Source: Aurantiochytrium sp. KH105
Taxonomy: Eukaryota > Sar > Bigyra > Thraustochytrida > Thraustochytriidae
Assembly: GCA_003116975.1 (NCBI GenBank)
Contig: BGKB01000132.1
Coordinates: 124,001 to 188,000 of the forward strand
DNA length: 64,000 bases
Direction of reading: 5' to 3'
Shown here: piece by piece, positions 38,690-46,794 of the stretch
How positions within the stretch are numbered: the first letter of the stretch is position 1
Layout: the number at the start of each line of letters is the position of its first letter
Program-made: the position numbers and the translations under genes
Notes under the pieces: model-generated
What the model saw: only the letters and a program-made list of their open reading frames with translations
The model's database searches: none
What the model was told of the DNA's origin: nothing

Positions 38690-39050
38690 TTCTATTTACG
38701 CCTTCCTCACCCGCAGATCTCCTTGCCTGGGCGAGAGATCACAGGTCAAGCTGCATCCAGTATCACCACTATCCTGCGGTGCAACAATCACCTCTTCAGA
38801 AACGCGGCATTCGTTGACGTTTTCCCAGGCCTGGTGTATTATCCCCCCATCAAAAGCAATTGTGTGATTGTCCATGAACACGATCATCACGCAGGATGTA
38901 CGCAGCATTATGGTCTACGGAATGCCCTTTGGCAGTCGAGATTAATCGATGCTATTTCACTTGATGGTGGGACCTTGATGTTTGAAAGCTATGCCATCTT
39001 TGTGCGCATAATATGTCATTTCCGGATACAACATGGTGAAGTGGGACGCA
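38690..39050 (-). pseudogene. Decayed glycosyltransferase fragment
   Basis: Read on the minus strand, pieces in neighbouring frames resemble a nucleotide-sugar glycosyltransferase core. MTYYAHKDGIAF (near 39015) looks like the usual Tyr-Ala-x-x-x-Gly start. KGIP followed by a stop codon and then TIML (near 38925) falls where many such enzymes have Pro-Trp-x-Lys. MIVFMDNHTIAF (near 38880) sits where the DxD motif is expected. A TAG replacing Trp and at least one frame change argue against function. The fragment is close to the GT8-like pair but is not an evident copy of them. The assignment rests on short motifs and is tentative. Confidence 0.3.
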
Positions 39051-39567
39051 ACAGATACTGCAGAATGTTCAGACCCTTTTTACCGAGTTCGGCAAAATGC
39101 GCAAGGCTGTTGCTTTGGGCGGCCGTTGCTTGACTTTCCAATGCATTCTATGCGATGACTCAAATCCCGACTGAGACGGATCGCCTTAGGCGTAGGCTTG
39201 TCGAAGTATTCGCATCCTGTATTATTTTTGCTACAATTTGAGCTTAAGTACAACTATAGGAGTGATTGCAGCAACATATTGGCTATAGCCGTCAAGACCC
39301 TGCTTGCATGCATTGTATGCAATCTGTGCTCTGGGCTAGAAGATCCGGATGGATGTCAAGACACCCTTTTCGTGCACGTGACGACGGCTTGCTCGCCACA
39401 ACCTTGAATGCGGCGAAAGAATGACCCTATCCCGCTCCAAGACAAATGAATCAACAGAAGCTCCAGGATTCGAGCGTCATTCTGCAGCGTATTGTAGGCC
39501 TAGGAAAACAGGTCGAGAGAAGCAAGAATCGAAGTTATGCGAGTTGATCGGGCCCACGAGTTCATCA

Positions 39568-40137
39568 TCAATCACGATGTGTTGTTGCGTAGACGCAGCA
39601 ATTCTGCGCGAGGTACAAAACAATCATGCGCGAGGTACGGAATAAGCGGTGCCCGAACGCGCACGTGTTTTGCACAGTAATAGTGGTGTTGGAGAAGTAT
39701 GTAAGTGATGCCGACCGCTCAGCTCGGATCCACAGCACTGAGGTGCCGTAAACTGTCCTCAACGCGGCTATTTTCCAACGTGCGCTTACTGCTCCTTGTC
39801 GCTGGCCTCTTTGACTGTTAGAGCAACCTTGATAGTATGGGTAGTCGCGATAATTCATTCGAGAGTGTGTTGTGCTTCCACATTTGCATTCCTTTGGTTG
39901 AGACAGTGGACCCGTGGACTTTGAAGACTCATTGAAGACTTTTGGCGATGTGAACTTGAAGGTGGTTGGTGATTGGGTTGCTCGGCAGCCCCCCTTGACT
40001 TTGCGTTTACTAAGACGAGCGATGACATTTGATCCTCTGCATTTCCTTTCTGTCCTCGGAGCAAGCGGCTGTGCTCTTCGAGGAGGTGCACCGCCTTGGA
40101 CAAGTCGTGCCTTGAGTAGCTCCAAGAAAAACATCAC
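39568..40137 (-). mobile_element. Possible degraded mobile-element coding fragment
   Basis: A minus-strand frame of 189 codons carries ECKCGSTTHSRMNYRDYPYY, a Cys/His motif of the C-x-CGSxxHxRxxxxDCPxN kind that I associate with Helitron- and other transposon-encoded proteins in protists. The usual Cys of the DCP triplet is Tyr here. A second minus-strand frame over 39855-40103 also has a plausible amphipathic sequence (KAVHLLEEHSRLLRGQKG), which suggests that a frameshift splits one older reading frame. There are no terminal repeats that I can define. The call could be wrong, and the region may simply be intergenic. Confidence 0.28.
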
Positions 40138-40695
40138 CTACTCCACCGTCGCCGCTGCGGCCGGATATGTGATGACCAGGATAGGAGACCTCCCTCGCAG
40201 CACCCTCGCGCCGCTTCTATTGCGCCCATGAACCCATAAGCTGGGACAAATGAAATCACGCGCTTTGAGTTTTTTGCCTCTACTGCCAGCATCACCTCGC
40301 ACGCATTCTGCAACTCGGATCTCCCACTGTATCCATCAAATTAAAATTTTAATTAACACGGAGTTCGCGAGTAAAGTACGTGATCGTCTCCTCATAATCG
40401 AAGGCCTCCTGGGCATCAGACCCATCCGGCTTTGCCTCGATCGGCGCGCGGCCGCGGCAGCGTGCGCGCGACCCCGGGGGAGGACGCCGGCCGGGAGCGC
40501 GCGGGCGTGCGGGGTGTCCCTGCAAAATTGCTTCGGCCCGGCAAAGACCTAATCAGCAGCTAATCATCAGGAAGCATCTTAGGGAACAAGCAGGCAGAAC
40601 CGGGACCTGCGAGCCCCTGAGCGTCCGTGCGGGCCTTGCGGGGGCGTAGAAGGCGCGACAAGGCCGGTGGGCGAGCCGCATGAGCGGAGTAGAAN
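40138..40695. other. Intergenic segment with GC island and an ambiguous base
   Basis: The stretch 40430-40520 is extremely GC-rich with many CG dinucleotides, unlike its AT-richer neighbours. The only non-ACGT base of the window is an n at 40695, directly before the dispersed repeat begins. No gene was recognised. Confidence 0.45.
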
Positions 40696-41236
40696 GGCAT
40701 GGAAGCCAAATCTGCCAGCGAGATTCAACTTCTTACGGTCACGAACCCAAGCAAGACACCCAAGCAAGACCCCCAAGCAAATCATGCAGACTTTTCTTGA
40801 TCAACACGTTGAGCCCAAGCCAGCTAGCTTCCCTACAGAGACCCAGATCAAGGCAAAGATTGTCAACGTGAAGACCAAATTTCGCAAAATGCAAGCAAAA
40901 CCGACCAACAACGATATTTAACAGCAAGTTTGTCTTCTCCACGCGTTTCCTTGCCTCTGCCTGGCATCTAGCCCAGCTGCGCGGCAGTCTCCTCCGCAAA
41001 CACGGTCGCAAAGCCCGCGCAAAGTCGCCCTTTCGCGCAGTTCTGCGCTGGTCCATCGTCGATGATTAGACGCATGAGGTGAAAAAAGGGGGGTGACACA
41101 ACTTTACAACGAAGGCTTGCACGGCCGTGCCGCCGGGTGTTCTGGGCAGCCAGGCGGCGGCGGAGCGAGCCTGCGCGCCGGCGAGGCGATTGGCTGAAGT
41201 GCGGAATATCGCGAGTGCCAAATCTCCGTACACCAA
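40696..41236 (+). repeat. Dispersed ~540-bp repeat, copy 1
   Basis: This segment matches 60575-61103 along its whole length with many substitutions and small indels. The plus strand encodes a short tail QIMQTFLDQHVEPKPASFPT followed by ETQIKAKIVNVKTKFRKMQA up to a stop at 40921. The far end, read on the minus strand, encodes NRLAGAQARSAAAWLPRTPG and continues GGTAVQAFVVKLCH. Both short frames are recognisable in the second copy, so the repeat probably derives from real coding sequence or a mobile element with genes facing each other. I see no clear terminal inverted repeats or target-site duplication. Confidence 0.7.
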
Positions 41237-42038
41237 TATGGGAAATCGTCTCCTGGTCTTACGTGGAGACGGTCTAAAAATAAATAAATTAATAAATTGA
41301 AAGTCAATGAACTCTGCAGTTTCCCAAAGTTTGCAGCTTCGGGGGTGATTCCGGGCCATTCGTGACTGTCGTTCGAATTGCATACTTCAACTCGCTTCGA
41401 TTCGCCGATGGCGTTCGTTTTACCTAGTATACCATAACCAACACCGCATGGCGGCTAACATCCGGGCCTTTCGCATGTGTTGAGATTTGCACGCTTTGTT
41501 GAGGTGCTTCGTTTTGCGACGCCACCTCGGCCGCTTTAACAGAATCTGCTCTTGCCGCCAATCGCCACCCCTTCTACCGTCGCTCCGGATCCCTCCTCCG
41601 TCCCGCTTGTCACGCCTACCTGAGCCCAACACTTGCGTGCGCCGTGTCGAATTCGGCGACCGACCGTGGCGAGCTGCCGCGCAATAAGATTAGAAAGGTG
41701 AACTGACGGGCTCGCTGCCAGCGACGAAACAGACCTGGAAGCAGAACGTGAACACCGACGGCGAACTTCTTCAACTTGAACTTGAACTTGCCGCACAGAC
41801 TGCGAGTGGACCGAGTCGGGAGGAAATCTCTTGGCTTTCCAAAGGCGAGTCTACGCAGGCGGGCTGACTGACGCGGGCAGACTGACGCGGGTGGACGCGC
41901 GGCAGAAGCGCCTCGGCGCGGCACGCAACGCAGAGCAGAGCAGAGCTGAGCAGAGCGACGGAGGAGGAGCTCGGGCGAGCGTGGCCGCCCCAGGGAGGCG
42001 CAAGCGAAGAACTTCCCTCGCGCCAAGGCCGGCCGTCC
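41237..42038. promoter_or_regulatory. 5' flank of the RBR-RCR ligase gene
   Basis: I see no separate gene in this gap. Immediately upstream of the start codon at 42039, at about 41933-41960, lies a short AGAGC-type pentanucleotide repeat in a purine-rich, GC-rich leader. It probably belongs to the 5' untranslated region. Several overlapping open frames exist on both strands because of high GC content. Confidence 0.4.
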
Positions 42039-43862
42039 ATGGGCGCTGAGGCTAGCCGCAGCGGCGGCGCCGAGGCGGCGGCGCAGCAGGCCGCGCTGGC
42101 GGCGCAGGCGGCCGTGCAGGCCGTGCAGGCCGTGCAGGCAGCGGCAGGACTTGGAGCCATCGTGGCTCTGCGCCCTACTGCCGAGGGCCTGCTTGTCCGC
42201 GAGGCCGCGGGAGGCGAAGACTGGGTACTTGTCGCCCGAGGTGGCGTCGGCAGAGCTCCCGGTGCCGCTGCCCGCGAGCGCCAAACGGGCGCGCGTAATG
42301 TTAACGTCGCAGAGGCCGCAGCTCTGGCGGGCGAGCTCAGTGGCTCACAGTGCGTCGAAATGTCGGCGGAATTGATTCGACTCGCTCGCCAGGCGCCCCT
42401 GCGCGGCGAAGACATCCGCCGCACCATGGAAAACTTGAGCGAGGCCATGGCGCTACTCGCGCAACGTCGCAGCGAGGCCGAACATCGCGCTCTCGTGGAG
42501 CTCAAACGGGCCCAGCGTACCTGCTGCAAATGCGACGTGACCGCAGAGGATACTTATGCAGATCTCGTCGAGCTCTCCAATTGCGGCCACTGCATGTGCA
42601 CCGACTGTTTTCGCGGGCACGTGCTCGCAGCAGCACCGCGGCCTTGTTGCACCTTTCCCTTTTGCGAATGCGCCATCGCGGAGCTGGATGTGCGCGCAAC
42701 TCTGCGCCCCGAGGAACTCGAGGCTTACATATCAGCTGGGGTTCGCAACATCGCTGACCAAATTTGCCAGTGCCCGAAATGCCAGAAAGTAATTGCGTTG
42801 GATCGCGACAAGCATGACGCTCGCAACGCGGGTCGCGTGCGTTGCGTGTGTCAGGAGACGTTCTGCGCCGACTGCCGCGCCTCGCCGTTTCACGAAGGCA
42901 TGACGTGCGAGGAGATGCGAAGCACGCGCCCGTGTCGATTTTGCAAGACCCGCGTCATCTGCGCTTTGGCTGCAAGTCCGGGCGATATTGTCGCCTGTGC
43001 GTCACAGGCATGCCAGCAAGAGTCTCGCGCGGTCTGCGGTAAAGTTCGACAGGACTGTGGTCATCCTTGCGGCGGCCTCGCGGAAGAATCGTCTTGCCCC
43101 GCTGAGTGCTTTGCATGTTTGGGGTCAGAAAGGAGCTGCGGCATTTGCCTCTTTCCGCTTGAGGAGGGAGCTAGCATGGTGCTTTCGTGCGGCCACGCCA
43201 TGCATGTTAATTGCGTTCGGGAGCGTTTCGAAGCCGAAAAATCTGCCGAGCGCGCTTCGCTTACGTTTTCGCGCTGTCCCGTGTGCAAGTCTGACATGGC
43301 GCACCCCGAGGCTCTGGAAAGTGAATTTCTCGCCGTCAACGAGCTGCGCTCCAGCATTCAGGGCGTGCTCGATGAAGCAAGAGGCCGGGCTAGCCCGGCG
43401 GAAGCGCTTTTGGAGGATGACGCGTACACCTTGTTTTACTGCGAGCGGTGCCGTCGTCCTTATTTTGGCGGCATGCGGCAATGTGAGGAAGCTGGTGGAG
43501 CAGCACATCACGACGCAGAAGACCACCAACATCACTACTGCGCCTCGTGCACATGTGCGCTGCAGCAAGTGCCCGTCTGTTCAGAGCACGGGCCAGACAG
43601 CATGCAATTCAAGTGTTCGTTTTGCTGTACACCGGCAAGCTTCTTTTGCTGGGGCACAACGCATTTTTGTATTGACTGCCACGCCCGACAGATGGCAGGT
43701 GAAAGGCTCAATCGACTGCCGCTTTCTGAATTGCCACAGTGTGGCGGCGCACAGATTTGCCCCTTGGGTCTCAACCATCCGCCCAACGGTACCCCTCCGT
43801 CGCAGAGCGCGCCAATTGTTCTTGGCTGCTCCATGTGCCAAGCTCGTCGTGCTCTTATGTAA
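42039..43862 (+). CDS. RBR-like plus RING-Cys-relay (MYCBP2-type) E3 ubiquitin ligase
   Basis: The 607-residue product starts MGAEAS, a fit to the N-myristoylation pattern. An Ala/Gln-rich segment and a helical linker precede a canonical RBR-type RING1 (C162, C165, C182, H184, C187, C190, C204, C209) and a complete IBR/BRcat domain (C245, C248, C269, C271, C276, C279, H285, C290). No normal Rcat follows. Instead there is a Cys-rich stretch with CGHPCGG (340-346), a RING-H2 finger (C367, C370, C384, H386, H389, C392, C413, C416) and a tandem-cysteine domain (468-600) very like the C-terminus of MYCBP2/PHR proteins. MYCBP2 relays ubiquitin between two cysteines and esterifies Thr/Ser. The matching residues here are C482 (upstream relay) and C537 in FFCWGTTHFCIDCH (catalytic). 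MYCBP2 itself has over 4,600 residues, so this is a compact, rewired version. The substrate is unknown. Confidence 0.85.
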   Translation: MGAEASRSGGAEAAAQQAALAAQAAVQAVQAVQAAAGLGAIVALRPTAEGLLVREAAGGEDWVLVARGGVGRAPGAAARERQTGARNVNVAEAAALAGELSGSQCVEMSAELIRLARQAPLRGEDIRRTMENLSEAMALLAQRRSEAEHRALVELKRAQRTCCKCDVTAEDTYADLVELSNCGHCMCTDCFRGHVLAAAPRPCCTFPFCECAIAELDVRATLRPEELEAYISAGVRNIADQICQCPKCQKVIALDRDKHDARNAGRVRCVCQETFCADCRASPFHEGMTCEEMRSTRPCRFCKTRVICALAASPGDIVACASQACQQESRAVCGKVRQDCGHPCGGLAEESSCPAECFACLGSERSCGICLFPLEEGASMVLSCGHAMHVNCVRERFEAEKSAERASLTFSRCPVCKSDMAHPEALESEFLAVNELRSSIQGVLDEARGRASPAEALLEDDAYTLFYCERCRRPYFGGMRQCEEAGGAAHHDAEDHQHHYCASCTCALQQVPVCSEHGPDSMQFKCSFCCTPASFFCWGTTHFCIDCHARQMAGERLNRLPLSELPQCGGAQICPLGLNHPPNGTPPSQSAPIVLGCSMCQARRALM

Positions 43863-44212
43863 ATACATACACGCATCTTATCGCCTACCTCACTACACCT
43901 CATTTCTGTGCTATATCAAGCATGCACCAAACTTCCAAAGTCCGGGCAGTAACTATTTCAAGAGCTAACATCAAGCACAACTACCTGCGTCAACATTTGC
44001 AACTCATTTCTGTAGCCTACGGTGTGAAAGGAGGGAATGGGGGCAGTTTTTAAAGTTTTTGTGTGAGGTTTCGCACCGGGCTTGCAGGCAACAATAGAGA
44101 AAAATGTAGGCAAGCCGGCTCAATTCGTGCGAGTGAAAGAAAATGAAGTCTTTGAACCGTCCCCTTGCCGTGTTTGTTCTCAGAGAAGCGGCCCTTGATG
44201 TTTTACTCCTCT
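43863..44212. other. Convergent 3' intergenic gap
   Basis: The gap lies between the ligase gene (plus) and the CS-domain gene (minus) and holds their 3' ends. No gene or notable repeat was seen. Confidence 0.35.
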
Positions 44213-44815
44213 TTATTTCTTGACCAGCTGGTACCACGACACCTCTGTAACTTTGCGAATCGTGACCACTACAGAGTCCGATTTGCATTTATGCGAGGCG
44301 TTGCTAATTTCGCTGTGAAGCACTGGAAGGCACAGCTCGTAGTCCTTGCCGTTCAGGTCTTTGAGCTGAAGCGTAAGCGAGGTCTCCGTCCATTCCAGCT
44401 CGACGTTGTCGTCGGTCGGCTCTTGACTCGGTAGCAAGTCCTCCGTCGGAACGTAAATTTTCACAATTTTCTTTCCGTCGGCCCAGCTGTAGCGCTTGAC
44501 AACGTTCTTGATCTTCTTTCGAGGAAGGTCGGCATCTTCGGCTTCGGAAGGGTCGATGCGCGGTGGTTCTCCACCATAGTTCTTTACTGTTTCACGCGAA
44601 GACGCGTGCGCATAATAGTACGCATTCTTGCCCTTGCGCCTGATATTCTCCTGGAGCGCGTTTTGAGCCTCGCCGTTGTCGACCGCGGCGGTCTCGCCTG
44701 CTTCGCTAGTTTCATTGTTGTTGTCGGTTTGCGAGCTGTCTTTGCAGTCCTCCGCGCTGCCCAAATCTAGTTCGGACATCCCGGACTCCACGGACTCGCC
44801 CTCGACGTCTGCCAT
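44213..44815 (-). CDS. CS-domain protein, CacyBP/SIP-like
   Basis: The 200-residue product has an acidic, Asn/Ser-rich N-terminal third and a basic middle with NAYYYAHASSRETVKNYGG. A CS (p23/Hsp20-like) domain spans about residues 100-198. It starts at KNVVKRYSWADGKKIVKIYV and includes VELEWTETSLTLQLKDLNGK and VVVTIRKVTEVSWYQL. The Y-x-W start, the LKDLNGK-Y turn and the closing VxxRKxxExxWxxL fit the CS domain of calcyclin-binding protein (CacyBP/SIP), an adaptor that links Hsp90-type chaperones and Siah-type ubiquitin ligases. The SGS tail of animal CacyBP is missing: the protein ends right after the CS domain. It is a likely cytosolic co-chaperone or scaffold. An RBR-RCR ligase gene is the convergent neighbour, but I see no evidence of a functional link. 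Confidence 0.75.
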   Translation of the reverse strand: MADVEGESVESGMSELDLGSAEDCKDSSQTDNNNETSEAGETAAVDNGEAQNALQENIRRKGKNAYYYAHASSRETVKNYGGEPPRIDPSEAEDADLPRKKIKNVVKRYSWADGKKIVKIYVPTEDLLPSQEPTDDNVELEWTETSLTLQLKDLNGKDYELCLPVLHSEISNASHKCKSDSVVVTIRKVTEVSWYQLVKK

Positions 44816-45787
44816 CGTAAGCCCACGGCCTGCTTGCGTCGCTTGCTACCCGTCACGCCTCTCGCGATCGTAGCCGAGGAGGTGTTGCTCTGCAAAAATA
44901 GTCTGCTTTTCGAGAAACTTGACTAAAATTTATACCATTCATGGTCGCAATTCTTCTCGAAAGTCGACTACGAGAAAGAGCCCCGCAGACAACTTGAAGA
45001 ACTATCGAGCTAGCTGGTGGGATCTTCGACCAGGTGGCAAGCCTATCGAATTGCGAGTGTCTGACTGTTTTGTCCACGCTGCGTAGTGCGGATAATTGGT
45101 CTTTTTATTTTCTCTCAAGTTGAACAAGAGGTCTCTCTCAAAACTTCGCTAAATGTCAATGTCACCACCGTCGGCAAACGGCGAAAGGAGACCAACATTG
45201 GCTATGTTTGCCACATACCTTGAGCACCTATTTTGAGGGAACCCAACGATCGTGACTACACGTAGCGCAGATGTTCGTTGTTATTTGTTGAACTTGCTTA
45301 TCACACTGTTGATCGCCGGCTGGAGAGAAAAGATAACCAAAGAAGAATGGCATCGTTTTTATGAGAGAGTCAGCCAGGTCTAACCGTGTCATTGGCCTCA
45401 ATTTCCACCACGCTAGACACTCATGGCGATAGTAGCTGCAGCTCGTCGTTGCGCTGCATTGGTCGGCAGCACTTCAGAACAAGTGAAAACAAGATTTGTT
45501 TTCAAAACAATTTTCCTTCGTGTGTATACAGAACCAAACACGCGCGCCGAGCCTGGCCGCGAAAAGCTGAGCCGCTAGCAACAGCAGGTCGCAGGCCGCA
45601 GCGTGCGGTACGCTCAGATCAGGATAGCTTTCCAGGGTTCTTCAGCAAGGCTGAGCGAGGTCTGCCAAGGCAACCGGCCGGCAATTCGTTGGCCAAAGCA
45701 TTCCAGGCAACAGCTCCGCAGGCGCTCTTCCGCTTTGAGCAGCTCGGAGGAAACGCCTCAACGAGACGCGGCAAACTTTCTGCGAAG
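44816..45787. promoter_or_regulatory. Divergent promoter region of CacyBP-like and TMX-like genes
   Basis: Divergent genes flank this 970-base gap. An open frame continues upstream of the thioredoxin gene to 45386, but its translation lacks the features of a signal peptide and looks like leader sequence. No other gene was seen. Confidence 0.4.
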
Positions 45788-46555
45788 ATGCAGGGGTCCA
45801 CTCTTCGCAACAAAAGTTGTCTGGCAAGGTCAATGCTTGCCTTGGCGCTTTTCATGATTCTGCAAATGGGAGATCTTCTCGTGGCCGTAGAAGCGCGGAA
45901 AAGCGCCAAGTCAGCAGGTTCGAAGCCTGTGGCCACGGGCGAGAGCGCTGTCGAAACGATCACTCATCGCGAATTCGAGACGAAAGTGGTTCAACCTGAT
46001 GAGCCATGGCTACTCGAGTTCTATGCGCCTTGGTGCGGACACTGCAAAAGGCTGGAACCTATTTTCGAGTCCACCGCCACTGCCCTCAAAGGAGATGTTC
46101 GCGTGGGAAAAGTGGACGGGCCTGACAATCTTGCTCTCATGCTCCGATTTGGTGTGTCCGGGTTCCCATCGATCTTTGCCATCCGTGACAAGAAAACGTA
46201 TGTCTTTAACGGCCACCGCACCCAGGTCATGCTGGAGCGCTTTGCTTTGAATCCGGCTGAGCATGGCGAAGCAATGTCGACGCTTGCTGATCCGCTCGGC
46301 CCTGTAGGTCGCGCTAAAGGAGCTGTAGCTGGCGTCGGTATGCGCGTGATGGATGCGCATGACTACGTCCAGCGCGAATTCAAGTTGTCCAATTCGCTTG
46401 CTTGGTTTGTGGTCTTTTTTCTAAGCTTTCTGGCCGTCATCGTAGCGACAATGATGGCCTCTGGCATCTTCTTCTTTCTCGGCGAGGGTAACAAGTCTGG
46501 TCTCCACTCTGATCCCGCTGCACAGGCGCCCCCCCGGCGGCCTCACCAGGACTAG
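45788..46555 (+). CDS. TMX-like transmembrane thioredoxin (PDI family)
   Basis: From the ATG at 45788 the product has 255 residues. It has a signal peptide (MLALALFMILQMGDLLVAV within residues 1-35) and a thioredoxin domain (about 60-165) with EFYAPWCGHCKRLEP. The redox-active CGHC is at about residues 83-86, and the cis-proline loop is GFPSIFAI. One transmembrane helix follows (about 208-235, WFVVFFLSFLAVIVATMMAS), with a short Pro-rich tail. This is the plan of TMX-type ER membrane oxidoreductases, which form or isomerise disulfides in secretory proteins. CGHC is the classical PDI active site. The longest frame starts at 45386 and would place 134 non-hydrophobic residues ahead of the signal peptide, so the internal start is preferred. 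There is no KDEL signal, as expected for a membrane-anchored member. Confidence 0.85.
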   Translation: MQGSTLRNKSCLARSMLALALFMILQMGDLLVAVEARKSAKSAGSKPVATGESAVETITHREFETKVVQPDEPWLLEFYAPWCGHCKRLEPIFESTATALKGDVRVGKVDGPDNLALMLRFGVSGFPSIFAIRDKKTYVFNGHRTQVMLERFALNPAEHGEAMSTLADPLGPVGRAKGAVAGVGMRVMDAHDYVQREFKLSNSLAWFVVFFLSFLAVIVATMMASGIFFFLGEGNKSGLHSDPAAQAPPRRPHQD

Positions 46556-46794
46556 CAAAGATAGTAAAGAAGGAATCGATCTATTGAAAAAGCAAACGCC
46601 CACCGGGTTTTTGAAGAAGATGGAAAACTAAAGAAAAGTCTCGATGTCTTTCAATCCAGGGAAAATAGTGCCCGCCAAAGGCGAACTAAGCGCGAAATAA
46701 TTTTGAAAATTTTCTGTTCAACTTCCTTTCTCTTCTTGTGTAAGTAAGGGGAACAACATGGAAAAGGAAATGTACAAGGGTCAACTCTGAGGTG

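Noticed and set aside
40430-40520. GC-rich island as an rDNA fragment
   Set aside because: No conserved rRNA core word could be recognised; GC content alone is not enough.
42988-43968. A 326-codon plus-strand frame inside the RBR-RCR ligase gene, and long minus-strand frames at 41771-42529
   Set aside because: They overlap a gene with clear zinc-finger motifs and arise from its GC-rich codon use. Their translations are Arg/Ala/Ser-rich and without family motifs.
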